Assembly (NCBI GenBank): GCA_004561545.1
Contig: SFVK01000003.1
Coordinates: 62,001 to 126,000, forward strand
DNA from: a bacterium
GTDB lineage: Bacteria; Bacillota; Clostridia; Oscillospirales; Ruminococcaceae
DNA: 64,000 nucleotides
Direction: 5' to 3'
Under the pieces are notes generated by a model. It was not told the origin of the DNA. It worked only from the letters and a program-made list of their open reading frames with translations, and searched no databases. The translations under genes were made by a program, and so were the position numbers. The number at the start of each line of letters is the position of its first letter. Positions within the stretch are counted from its first letter, which is position 1. Shown here piece after piece: positions 16,649 to 24,417 of this stretch.

Positions 16649-17380
16649 TCACTCGCCGCGCTCGCGCAGTATTTCGCCCGCCAGCGTCAGATCTTTGGGC
16701 GTGTCCACGCTGACGGTTTTGTAGGGGCTCAGAATGGCGTGAACCTTGTGGCCGTTTTCCACAAAGCGCATCATGTCGTTTTCCTCGGCCTTCTCCAGCA
16801 GCGACTTGGGCGTGTCATGGTAAAAGGCCAGCGCTTTTTTGGAATACAGCTGGATGCCGGTGACCTTTTCGTACTCAAAATCCAGCGTTCCCTTGGGGTA
16901 GGGGATGGGGCTGCGGGAGATCATTAAGATTTCCCGGGCTGCGTTGGTGACCACTTTCTGGTTGGAAAAGTCAATCACATCCGCCGGATGTTCCATCCGG
17001 TTAGTGAGCACCGCCACATAATAAGGGTCCTGCGGCAGCGCCCGGGGCAAAATCAGGGCAAAGGCCTCGGCGTTAATCAGCGGTTCATCGCCCATAATTT
17101 GCAGGTAAAGGTCGGCGTCCAGCCGGGTGGAAACCTCCCAAATGCGGCCGGTTGGCGTGTCATGGTCGGGGCTGGTCATCACATAGTCCATGCCGTACCG
17201 CTCACACACGGCGGCAATGCGGTCGTCATCGGTGGCAATGACCACCCCGGACAGATCCGGGCATTTTTTTGCCTCGCGGTAGACCCACCAGATCATGGGT
17301 TTGCCCAGAAGATCGGCGATGGGCTTGCCGGGCATCCGGGAGCTTGCGTAGCGCGCGGGAATGACACCAAGAATTTTCAT
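16649..17380 (-). CDS. kdsB: 3-deoxy-manno-octulosonate cytidylyltransferase (CMP-Kdo synthetase-like)
   Basis: A 243-residue enzyme that would activate Kdo or a related acid with CTP to the CMP-sugar. It shows the full KdsB pattern: GVIPARYASSRMPGKPIADL at the N terminus, VVIATDDDRIAAV, QIMGDEPLI, and near the C terminus VSVDTPKDL. Length fits the family (about 245). Its start overlaps the stop of the upstream glycosyltransferase by four bases. Kdo enzymes are typical of Gram-negative lipopolysaccharide; here the neighbours suggest a capsule-like glycan. The exact ulosonic acid is uncertain. Confidence 0.9.
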   Translation of the reverse strand: MKILGVIPARYASSRMPGKPIADLLGKPMIWWVYREAKKCPDLSGVVIATDDDRIAAVCERYGMDYVMTSPDHDTPTGRIWEVSTRLDADLYLQIMGDEPLINAEAFALILPRALPQDPYYVAVLTNRMEHPADVIDFSNQKVVTNAAREILMISRSPIPYPKGTLDFEYEKVTGIQLYSKKALAFYHDTPKSLLEKAEENDMMRFVENGHKVHAILSPYKTVSVDTPKDLTLAGEILRERGE

Positions 17381-18327
17381 TGCTGTTTCACCAGTTCCTT
17401 TGCATCCTCAAGGGAGATAAATATGTTTTCTTCCGCCGCCGTAAACCCGCGCAGCACCCAGGACTGCACCGTGACAGCCCGGCGGAACCGGAAGGGCAGG
17501 CAGAAATTGAGCACCTCGCTGGGCATGGTGCGGGGCAGAATCACCGCACCGGGGAAAAGCGCCCCGTAATCGGTGGGGTCCCGGGGATGGGTTTTGACAA
17601 AGAGCGGTCCGTCGGCATATTTCTTTGCCACGGCCCGGAACATGGCATCCTGCTCCGCCTGCTCCATCAGCCCGTCCAGCACAAAGCTGCGGGGCAGCAG
17701 CAGCGTGGCCCCGGCGGTGTTTTCGGGCAGGGGCTGCGTCAGGAACACCGCCCGCACGATGGACTTCTCTTCCTCACTCAGCCCGGCCAGCAGCGCTCTG
17801 GCGGAAAAGTTCGCCAGCTTGTCCGGCCCAAACAAGGTGCAGCGGGCGGCGTCCTCGCTCTCGACGGTGCGGCAGCAGGGACTGTCCCCCCAATACTGGT
17901 AGCGCCCCTTTGGCCCGGCGCGCTGGGCGTCCAGCAGATGCTGGTCGGGGTCCAGCGTGCCGCCGCAGGTGTCCTCGCACAGGGTATATCCCCGGCGTTC
18001 CCGCTGCAGGTAGCGCCCCAGCGCGCTCCAGTCGTTGCTGATATAGACCCGCCCCTCTTTGGGCAGGCTGAAATAGGGCTTGCGCCCGGGATGGCGCAGC
18101 CGGAAAAAGACGCTCTCGGCGTTCTGGGCGTCCAGAGTCTCCTCGTTCACCACGGTAATGTCCTCCCACAGCCCCGGGCAGCCGTCCAGCAGCCGCTGCC
18201 GCAGCGCGGCGGCGTCGGGAATGCTCTCGCTCAGCACCAGCCGGGACGCCATGGGCCGTTCCCGCAGTGCCCGCACCAGCGCGATGAGGACATGATATAA
18301 GGTATGGCACAGATAAATATTGCCCAT
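17377..18327 (-). CDS. GT52/sialyltransferase-like glycosyltransferase (probable CMP-sugar user)
   Basis: A 316-residue protein resembling GT52 and related CMP-sugar-dependent transferases. It has an N-terminal NIYLCHTLYHVLIAL strand-helix, AVFLTQPLPEN at mid-protein, and FVKTHPRDPTDY, corresponding to the HP motif that binds CMP in bacterial sialyltransferases. It lies directly upstream of kdsB (4-base overlap), so it probably transfers the CMP-activated ulosonic acid. The ATG at 18327 lies just after the Wzt stop, with GGAG ten bases upstream; an ATG three codons earlier is possible. The GT family assignment is moderate. Confidence 0.65.
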   Translation of the reverse strand: MGNIYLCHTLYHVLIALVRALRERPMASRLVLSESIPDAAALRQRLLDGCPGLWEDITVVNEETLDAQNAESVFFRLRHPGRKPYFSLPKEGRVYISNDWSALGRYLQRERRGYTLCEDTCGGTLDPDQHLLDAQRAGPKGRYQYWGDSPCCRTVESEDAARCTLFGPDKLANFSARALLAGLSEEEKSIVRAVFLTQPLPENTAGATLLLPRSFVLDGLMEQAEQDAMFRAVAKKYADGPLFVKTHPRDPTDYGALFPGAVILPRTMPSEVLNFCLPFRFRRAVTVQSWVLRGFTAAEENIFISLEDAKELVKQQ

Positions 18328-18328
18328 C

Positions 18329-19615
18329 TCAGCCATTCTCCACCACTTTGACCGGCGGGAAATGAATCCGTCCCCACCCGGCGGCCCATTCCGGCATGGT
18401 CAGGTCGCCGTTGGTCACCTCAAACGCAAACTCGGTCACCGGCTTGTCCAGGCAGACCGCCTGAGCCAGCGCCCCGTCAAAGACATCCAGATAAAAGAAG
18501 TACTGCCCTTCCCCCAGCAGGGAGGGGTCAAAGGTAAACTCGGTGGTATAAAGCCGCCCCGGCTCCGCCGCGCCCAGGTTGACCGGGTGGGTGATGCCCA
18601 CCGGCGTGGAATCCCGGAAATGAAGGTTGAGCTTGAGGTGAACCCCCGAGAAGGGCTCCGACACCCGCCAGGTGATGCGCACCCGGATGAGTTCGGTGTC
18701 GGCAAAGACGCTGGATTCCTTGCCCACAAAGTCCAGCGTCTCCAGCCGCAGCCGCTTGCCGGCGCTGGAGGTCATGCGGGAGACGTCCAGCAGATCATAG
18801 TGGACCACATTGACGTCGGTGGTCTCCATATAGACCGCGATGGCCTGCTCCACGTCGCCGTCAAAGATCACCCGGCCTTTGTCCAGCACCACGCAGCGGG
18901 TGCAGAGCTGACGGATGGTGCTCATGTTGTGGCTCACATACAGGACGGTACGCCCCTCCTGCCCGGCCACATCGCTCATTTTGCCCAGGCATTTCTGCTG
19001 GAATTTCATGTCGCCCACGGCCAGGACCTCGTCCATGACCATGATCTCGCTGTCCAGATGGGCCGCCACCGCGAAGGCCAGCTTGACGAACATACCGCTG
19101 GAATAGCGCTTGACGGGGGTATCGATAAAGTCGCCGCACTCGGAAAACTCGATGATCTGGTCAATCTTGGAATCCACTTCCGCCTTGGTCATGCCCAGAA
19201 TGGCGCCGTTCATATAGATGTTTTCCCGTCCGGTCATCTCGTTGTTGAATCCGGTGCCCACCTCCAGCATGGAGGCCACCCGGCCCCGGAGCTTGATTTC
19301 GCCCTCGGTGGGGGCGGTGATGCGGGAGAGGATCTTGAGCAGGGTGGATTTGCCCGCGCCGTTGCGTCCGATAATGCCCAGCGCCTCGCCCTGATAGACC
19401 GTCAGATCCACCCCGTTGAGGGCCATAAAGGTCTTGCCAAAGAGCCGGGCATCGGTGCCGATCACTGTGTTGGGGTCCTCTTTGCCGCGCACGCGGGCCC
19501 ACCAGCTCTGAAGATCATGGGTCAGCGTGCCGCCGCCGATCTGGCCCAGGCGGTACTGTTTTTTCAGCCCTGTGACCTGGATGACGGGCACGCGCCCGGT
19601 ATTTTGCTGTTCCAT
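18329..19615 (-). CDS. wzt: Polysaccharide ABC exporter, ATPase with C-terminal sugar-binding domain
   Basis: A 428-residue Wzt-type ATPase powering export of a finished, lipid-linked polysaccharide. Walker A is GRNGAGKST at about 83-91, signature RYSSGMFVKLAFA, Walker B IMVMDEVLAVGD, and switch VSHNM. From about residue 260 a beta-sandwich (LKLNLHFRDSTPVGI, EGQYFFYLDVFDG) matches the Wzt carbohydrate-binding domain. In Gram-negative systems that domain recognises the modified non-reducing end of the chain. The start at 19615 follows AGGAGGG; an upstream in-frame start has none. It pairs with the permease 16 bases upstream. Confidence 0.9.
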   Translation of the reverse strand: MEQQNTGRVPVIQVTGLKKQYRLGQIGGGTLTHDLQSWWARVRGKEDPNTVIGTDARLFGKTFMALNGVDLTVYQGEALGIIGRNGAGKSTLLKILSRITAPTEGEIKLRGRVASMLEVGTGFNNEMTGRENIYMNGAILGMTKAEVDSKIDQIIEFSECGDFIDTPVKRYSSGMFVKLAFAVAAHLDSEIMVMDEVLAVGDMKFQQKCLGKMSDVAGQEGRTVLYVSHNMSTIRQLCTRCVVLDKGRVIFDGDVEQAIAVYMETTDVNVVHYDLLDVSRMTSSAGKRLRLETLDFVGKESSVFADTELIRVRITWRVSEPFSGVHLKLNLHFRDSTPVGITHPVNLGAAEPGRLYTTEFTFDPSLLGEGQYFFYLDVFDGALAQAVCLDKPVTEFAFEVTNGDLTMPEWAAGWGRIHFPPVKVVENG

Positions 19616-19631
19616 TGCACGCACCCTCCTG

Positions 19632-20510
19632 TTATACGGTGTCCATAAAGGTTTTCTCAATCCGGCTGAACAAAATCACGCCCAGCGCCAGCGCGACCGC
19701 AGTGAAGATCAGGCTGTAAATCAGGTTGCCCACCTCCACGGTGCCGGTGCCCAGCGTGGCCATGCGGAACACTTCGATGGGAGCGGTCATGGGATTCAGC
19801 CGCATCAGCATCTGAAGCCGGGGGGAGTTGTCCAGGCTGGACAGGGGATAGACCACGGGGGAAATATACATCCACAGCTGTACGCCAAAGCTCACGGCGA
19901 TGGCCAGGTCGCGGTATTTTGTGGTCAGCGCCGAGACAATGATGCCGACGCCCAGCCCAAGCAGCATGACCTCCACAATGACCAGCGGCAGCGCCCAGGC
20001 CCAGGCGGTCAGGCAAATTTCTGAGCCGGTCAGCGCAAAGTATACCCAGAAGATGGCGTACATCGCAAACTGGATGAAAAAGTTGATCAGGCTGGTCAGC
20101 ACCTGGCTGATGGGCGTGGTGAGCCGGGGAAAATACACCTTGCCAAACACCTGGCTGTTGGCCACAAAGGTGTTGGCGGTGTTGTTGATGCAGGACGCAA
20201 AGAAGGTCCACACCGTGTTGCCCGCCATATAGAACAGGAAAGAGGGGGTGCCATCGGTGGAAAGCCCCGCAATGCCGCCAAATACCACGTTGAACAGCAC
20301 GGTGGTGATGAGAGGGTTCAGGAGAATCCACAGCGGGCCCAAAATGGTCTGTTTGTACATGACGGTAAAATTCCGCTTGACAAACATCACGATGAGGTCG
20401 CGATAGCGCCACAGCTCCCTGAGGTCAATGTCAAACCACCCGGTGCGGGGACGGATCACGGTGGTCCACTCCTGCGCGGCGGGGGACGGGTTGTTGTGTT
20501 GTTCTGCCAT
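19632..20510 (-). CDS. wzm: Polysaccharide ABC exporter permease
   Basis: A 292-residue ABC-2 permease with about six membrane helices. An N-terminal cytosolic amphipathic segment (FDIDLRELWRYRDLIVMFVKR) is followed by the family motif KQTILGPLWILLNPL. The C-terminal half has MYISPVVYPLS and RLNPMTAPIEVFR, typical of Wzm/TagG-type exporters. It is the first gene of the operon, 45 bases downstream of a clear promoter, with Wzt next. ABC export implies that chains are completed in the cytosol, so no Wzy polymerase is needed for this locus. Confidence 0.9.
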   Translation of the reverse strand: MAEQHNNPSPAAQEWTTVIRPRTGWFDIDLRELWRYRDLIVMFVKRNFTVMYKQTILGPLWILLNPLITTVLFNVVFGGIAGLSTDGTPSFLFYMAGNTVWTFFASCINNTANTFVANSQVFGKVYFPRLTTPISQVLTSLINFFIQFAMYAIFWVYFALTGSEICLTAWAWALPLVIVEVMLLGLGVGIIVSALTTKYRDLAIAVSFGVQLWMYISPVVYPLSSLDNSPRLQMLMRLNPMTAPIEVFRMATLGTGTVEVGNLIYSLIFTAVALALGVILFSRIEKTFMDTV

Positions 20511-20540
20511 AGAATGCCCTTTCTGTTGTTTGTGGGAACA

Positions 20541-20588
20541 TCAAACATGATTTCAATTCATTCTACCATGTTTGACACCAAATTGCAA
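20541..20588 (-). promoter_or_regulatory. wzm operon promoter with an inverted repeat around the -10
   Basis: On the minus strand TTGCAA (20588-20583) and TAGAAT (20565-20560) have a 17-base spacer. A perfect 9-bp inverted repeat, TCAAACATG (20541-20549) and CATGTTTGA (20567-20575), brackets the -10 box and looks like an operator for an unidentified regulator. Confidence 0.65.
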
Positions 20589-20650
20589 TTCTCCGGCCCG
20601 CCCGGTGCGCTGCCGGGCACGCAAAAATAAAACCCTGGGCCGTAAAATAC

Positions 20651-20679
20651 TTGACGGAAGGAATCTCACAAATTATAAT
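20651..20679 (+). promoter_or_regulatory. Promoter of the LacI-family gene
   Basis: TTGACG (20651-20656) and TATAAT (20674-20679) have a 17-base spacer. Just downstream, an imperfect palindrome TTGTACGTCTGTGCAA (20693-20708) could be an autoregulatory site. Confidence 0.75.
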
Positions 20680-20766
20680 AGAGAAAATTGAATTGTACGT
20701 CTGTGCAAAAACAATGATTTTTGTGCTGTACCGGAGAGTTTTTTCAGGAAGAGGAGGCTTTTCACG

Positions 20767-21780
20767 ATGGAACAGGATGGCAGGGACAGCCAATCTGTCA
20801 ACATCGCGAGCATTGCCCGGGAATTGGGCATCTCGAAAACAACGGTTTCGCGTGCGATTTCGGGGAAAGGGCGGGTCAGTCCCCAAACCAGGGCGCGGGT
20901 GCGGGACTGTATGCAGCGCCACCATTACAGCCCCAACCCGGCGGCCAAGGGGCTGGCGCAGCACAAAACCTACAATCTGGGCCTGGTGATTCCGCGGCAG
21001 ATGACCAGCCCGGAGAGGGCATTCCTGCGCAAAAGCCTGAATGCCCTCTACGATATGGCGGTGGAGGGAAACTACGATGTGATCCTTACCGTCAGTGACT
21101 GGCAGGACACCACCGAGCTGGAGCGCCTGGTGGACAGCCGCAAGGTGGACGGCGTGATTCTGAGCCGCACCCTGGAGCAGGACCCCCTGGCCGCGCTGCT
21201 GCGTGCCCGCCAGATGCCCTTTGTGGCCATCGGGCGAACCCCGGGGCCATGGGACCTTCAGGCGGATCTGGACCATATGAACGGGACCCGTGAGATAGCC
21301 CGTACCTTGCTGGAGCGGGGTGCGCGGCGCATTGCGCTGCTGTGCGGCCCGCTGAGCCGCACGGCCAACAGCGCCCGCCTCAAGGGCTACCGCCAGGCCT
21401 ATCATGAGTTTGGCCTGGCGGCGCCGGAAGGACTGCTCTTTGCCGAGCTGGAAACCAGCGCCCAGCGGCTGGATGCGCTGCGCCGTGCCACGGCGGCCGG
21501 CGCGGATGGCGTTCTGTGCTCGGACGATGAAACGGCGGCCCTGGCGGTGCGCACCCTGTGCCTTGCCCAAATCCCCGTGCCCGGCCGGGTCCAGGTGGCA
21601 TCGCTGTGCGACAGCGAAATTTTGCAGCACACGGCGCCGCCGGTCACCGCCGTGCGGTATGACCTTGCCCGGCTGGGCCGCCAGGCCGCGCGCCAGCTCA
21701 TGGACGCGCTGGCCGGGCAGGAGGTTCCCACCCGGGTGGAGCTGGGATTTACCATTGAGCTGCGGGGCTCCACCCGCTGA
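20767..21780 (+). CDS. LacI family transcriptional regulator
   Basis: A 337-residue regulator. The N-terminal LacI helix-turn-helix is at about residues 12-35 (IASIARELGISKTTVSRAIS), followed by the hinge region YSPNPAAKGLA and a periplasmic-binding-protein-like effector domain (LGLVIPRQM, GVILSRTLEQDP, GVLCSDDETA, PPVTAVRYDLARLGR). It binds DNA as a dimer and probably responds to a sugar. AGGAGG precedes the start. It is divergent from the glycan export operon, which makes it a candidate regulator of that operon, though the repeat at that promoter lacks the usual LacI central CG. Confidence 0.93.
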   Translation: MEQDGRDSQSVNIASIARELGISKTTVSRAISGKGRVSPQTRARVRDCMQRHHYSPNPAAKGLAQHKTYNLGLVIPRQMTSPERAFLRKSLNALYDMAVEGNYDVILTVSDWQDTTELERLVDSRKVDGVILSRTLEQDPLAALLRARQMPFVAIGRTPGPWDLQADLDHMNGTREIARTLLERGARRIALLCGPLSRTANSARLKGYRQAYHEFGLAAPEGLLFAELETSAQRLDALRRATAAGADGVLCSDDETAALAVRTLCLAQIPVPGRVQVASLCDSEILQHTAPPVTAVRYDLARLGRQAARQLMDALAGQEVPTRVELGFTIELRGSTR

Positions 21781-21796
21781 AGCACCGTCAACAGGA

Positions 21797-21843
21797 ACCG
21801 CCCCGGAACGGGAAGAGAACCACGTTCCGGGGCGGTGTTTTTT
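21797..21843 (+). terminator. Terminator after the LacI-family gene
   Basis: ACCGCCCCGGAACG pairs perfectly with CGTTCCGGGGCGGT over a 12-base loop, followed by GTTTTTT. Confidence 0.9.
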
Positions 21844-21855
21844 GATGTTCAGCTG

Positions 21856-22110
21856 TTATGCGTTGCGCACATAATCCCGCACAAGCGCCTGCAGCAGATC
21901 GTCGCGGTCAATGCGGCGGATCAGAGAACGGGCATTCTTGTAGGTGGTGATGTAGGTGGGGTCCTCCGACAGAATGTAGCCCACCAGCTGGTTGACGGGG
22001 TTATAGCCCTTCTCTTCCAGCGCGCTGTAGACAATTTGCACAACCTGCTTGATCTCCTGGTCCTTGTCGTCATGGATGGAGAATACGGCGGTCGGCTCAG
22101 AAATCGCCAT
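21856..22110 (-). CDS. ireB: IreB family regulatory phosphoprotein
   Basis: An 84-residue DUF965 protein. In Enterococcus, IreB is phosphorylated by the PASTA kinase IreK and modulates cell-wall stress and cephalosporin resistance. The body KDQEIKQVVQIVYSALEEKG...QLVGYILSEDPTYIT is the family core, and Thr residues near the N terminus (EPTAVFSIHD) are likely phosphosites. The start at 22110 follows GAAGGGGG. It has its own promoter. The usual neighbours (ruvX-like yrrK, DUF1292 gene) are absent here. Confidence 0.92.
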   Translation of the reverse strand: MAISEPTAVFSIHDDKDQEIKQVVQIVYSALEEKGYNPVNQLVGYILSEDPTYITTYKNARSLIRRIDRDDLLQALVRDYVRNA

Positions 22111-22172
22111 GGCAGAAACCCCCTTCATGCAATTCGCTGCCGCCTTACGGGCGCAGCTTATATTTGTAACCC

Positions 22173-22201
22173 ATTATATACGCTTTTTTGGGGTTTCGCA
22201 A
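22173..22201 (-). promoter_or_regulatory. ireB promoter
   Basis: On the minus strand TTGCGA (22201-22196) and TATAAT (22178-22173) have a 17-base spacer. Confidence 0.7.
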
Positions 22202-22252
22202 GAGGAAATGTGCAATAACGCCCAAAAAATCCGTCACGCAGCAAACAGGGCC

Positions 22253-22612
22253 TCACGGCATCACAAATCCCGGCTCACCGGGCAGGATCACGCCGTTGTT
22301 GGCAAGCAGGGCGCGGAACTCAGCTTCCGGCATCTCGAACAGAACTTCCCGGATCATGGCCGGTTCGTGCAGCAGCACCTGCCAGGGAGCCCCGTCGGGC
22401 TGCTGCAAAAACAGAATGTTCTCAATTTGTCCCAGATCCCGCACCGCCTCGTCCTCCAGCAGGGCGGGACCGGGGACCACAAAATAGTGGTCCACCATCC
22501 GCCCGTCCTTGAAGTTGTGTTCAATCACGGCGGGAATCTCGTTGCCGGCCCGGGTGTTTTTGTACTGGATTCGCAGCGAAAGAAAATCCGCTGCCGTCAG
22601 AATACTGGGCAT
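22253..22612 (-). CDS. Protein of unknown function downstream of uraA
   Basis: A 119-residue protein with no family I recognise. It is mixed alpha/beta and acidic, without signal peptide or membrane helix. Visible features are FLSLRIQYKNTRAGNEIPAV near the start, the strand pair HYFVVPGPAL and ENILFLQQP, and a Pro/Gly-rich end. The start at 22612 follows GGAGGCGG and lies 13 bases after the uracil permease stop, so it is cotranscribed with it. A small-molecule-binding or regulatory role linked to pyrimidines is possible but unsupported. Confidence 0.6.
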   Translation of the reverse strand: MPSILTAADFLSLRIQYKNTRAGNEIPAVIEHNFKDGRMVDHYFVVPGPALLEDEAVRDLGQIENILFLQQPDGAPWQVLLHEPAMIREVLFEMPEAEFRALLANNGVILPGEPGFVMP

Positions 22613-22625
22613 AAACCGCCTCCGG

Positions 22626-23954
22626 TCACACGCGCAGGCTGGCGCCCTCGCCGGTGCCCTCGTTGGCGTCAAACTCATAGTCATTGCCGGGCAGAATGGC
22701 GTTGAGCACAATGCCTGCAATGGCGGCGATGGCCAGGCCGGACAGCGTGATGGAGACGCCGCCGACGGCAAAGGTGATGCCGCCCACCGAGTTGAAGCCC
22801 AGAGCAGAAACCAGAATGACTGCGGCGATGATGAGGTTGCGGGTGTTGGTGAAGTCCACCTGATTTTCCACCACGTTGCGCACGCCGATGGCGGAGATCA
22901 TGCCGTACAGCATAAAGCTGATGCCGCCGATGATGGCGGAGGGAATGGTGTTGATGATGGCCTCAAACTTGGGGCAGAAGCTCAAAATGCAGGCAAAGAG
23001 GGCGGCGATGCGGATGACCAGGGGATCGTAGATCTTGGACAGCGCCAGAACGCCGGTGTTCTCGCCATAGGTGGTGTTGGCGGGGCCGCCCAGCAGGCCG
23101 GCCATGGTGGTGGCCAGGCCGTCGCCCATCAGGGTGCGGTTCAGGCCGGGATCGCGGATATAGTTCTTGCCGGTGGTGGCGCTGATGGCCGCAATGTCGC
23201 CGATGTGCTCCATCATGGTGGCGATGGCGATGGGCAGGATGGTGAACAGAGCGCTGATGAACTTTTCGCTGCCGTCAATGGCAAACAGACCCATCGCCTC
23301 ACGGTGAACGGGGAAGCCGATGAGCCGGGCCTCGGCGATGGGGGTGAAATCCACGGCGCCGGTAACCAGCGCCACAACGTAGCTCACCAGGATGCCCAGC
23401 AGGATGGGCAGGATCTTGACCATGCCCTTGCCCCAGATGTTGCACACAATCACGGTGCCCAGTGCCACAATGGCCAGCAGCCAGTTGGTGGAGCAGTTGG
23501 AGACGGCGGAGGGGGCCAGAATCAGGCCGATGGAGATGATGATGGGGCCGGTGACGACCGGCGGGAAGAACTTCATAATGCGGCGGATGCCGAAGGTGGA
23601 GATCAGCAGGCTGACCAGCACATACAGCAGACCGCTGAATGCCACAGCCGCGCAGGCGTAGGGCAGGTTTTCGGGGTTGGCGCCGCTGTTGCTCACGATG
23701 GCAAAGCCGCCCAGGTAGGCAAAGCTGGAGCCCAGAAACGCGGGAACCTTGCCCTTGGTGATCAGATGGAACAGCAGCGTGCCCAGACCGGCGCACAGCA
23801 GCGTGGTGGAAACGCTCAAACCGGTGAGCAGCGGCACCAGAACGGTGGCACCGAACATGGCGAACATATGCTGCACGCCCAGAATCAGCATCCGGGGCAC
23901 GCCCAGCTGTTTGGCATCGTAAATGCCTTTGGAGTAATCTACTTTCTCACTCAT
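22626..23954 (-). CDS. uraA: Uracil/xanthine permease (NCS2 family)
   Basis: A 442-residue nucleobase:cation symporter-2 with about 14 helices. It begins DAKQLGVPRMLILGVQHMFAMFGATVLVPL, the UraA/PyrP-type start, and has the paired substrate sites FLGSSFAYL near residue 80 and GGPANTTYGENTGVLAL near 290, where the Glu binds uracil in UraA. Uracil is more likely than xanthine. AGGAGG precedes the start. A leader peptide and terminator hairpin lie upstream, so expression is probably attenuated. Confidence 0.9.
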   Translation of the reverse strand: MSEKVDYSKGIYDAKQLGVPRMLILGVQHMFAMFGATVLVPLLTGLSVSTTLLCAGLGTLLFHLITKGKVPAFLGSSFAYLGGFAIVSNSGANPENLPYACAAVAFSGLLYVLVSLLISTFGIRRIMKFFPPVVTGPIIISIGLILAPSAVSNCSTNWLLAIVALGTVIVCNIWGKGMVKILPILLGILVSYVVALVTGAVDFTPIAEARLIGFPVHREAMGLFAIDGSEKFISALFTILPIAIATMMEHIGDIAAISATTGKNYIRDPGLNRTLMGDGLATTMAGLLGGPANTTYGENTGVLALSKIYDPLVIRIAALFACILSFCPKFEAIINTIPSAIIGGISFMLYGMISAIGVRNVVENQVDFTNTRNLIIAAVILVSALGFNSVGGITFAVGGVSITLSGLAIAAIAGIVLNAILPGNDYEFDANEGTGEGASLRV

Positions 23955-24014
23955 GAAACATCCTCCTAAGTTTTCCAAAGGGATTTGTCGGATGGGAAAC
24001 CGGATCGGCTCCCC

Positions 24015-24053
24015 AAAAAAAGAGGCACCGCCGCACGCGGGCGGCAATGCCTC
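24015..24053 (-). terminator. Attenuator hairpin in the uraA leader
   Basis: On the minus strand GAGGCA and CCGCC pair with GGCGG and TGCCTC (with a small bulge), followed by seven T. It starts inside the stop codon of a 24-residue leader ORF and lies about 60 bases before the uraA start, so it would terminate uraA leader transcripts. Confidence 0.75.
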
Positions 24054-24126
24054 AATTTTCCAAAATCAAAACGGAGGGGGAATGGTCCCGGGCAAGAATT
24101 TTATTTCCGGCCAGAATGCAGCGCAT
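24052..24126 (-). CDS. Probable leader peptide of the uraA transcript (24 residues)
   Basis: A short reading frame of 24 codons (starting MRCILAGNKILARDH, ending SPSVLILEN) begins about 20 bases after the inferred transcription start. It is preceded by GGGGAGGAGG at 12-base spacing. Its TGA is the first part of the terminator stem, so a ribosome reaching the end would prevent the hairpin from forming. That geometry is what transcription attenuation by a leader peptide needs. There is no run of a single amino acid codon, so the signal could be translation speed or initiation rather than amino acid supply. Confidence 0.5.
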   Translation of the reverse strand: MRCILAGNKILARDHSPSVLILEN

Positions 24127-24152
24127 GGTCCCGTTCCTCCTCCCCATAATTT

Positions 24153-24181
24153 CTAATATGTTACCAGAAAATGAACGGCAA
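24153..24181 (-). promoter_or_regulatory. uraA leader promoter
   Basis: On the minus strand TTGCCG (24181-24176) and TATTAG (24158-24153) have a 17-base spacer. The region from here to the next gene (24182-24417, plus strand) shows no gene and no clear promoter. Confidence 0.5.
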
Positions 24182-24417
24182 TGCAAGACCTGACAAAGAG
24201 ATTTCCTTGTTTTTCCGTCCATTGTGGCAATATCCGTCAATTTCTGCCCGGGTCATCGCGGCGCTGCCAATGTGCGTTTGCGATTTTGAGCTTAGGGTTC
24301 CGCCTTTTGGCAGGGAAACGCCCCCCAAACGCGCACATTCCTGCCCCTGCGGCGCATAGCATGGAACAGCGGGACCGCTGGCCCCGCACAATGCCAAGGC
24401 AGAAGGGGGAAAAACAT

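Noticed and set aside
24015..24181. A purine or other known riboswitch upstream of uraA
   Set aside because: I see no conserved riboswitch core; the region is explained better by a leader frame and terminator. PyrR binding could not be confirmed by eye.
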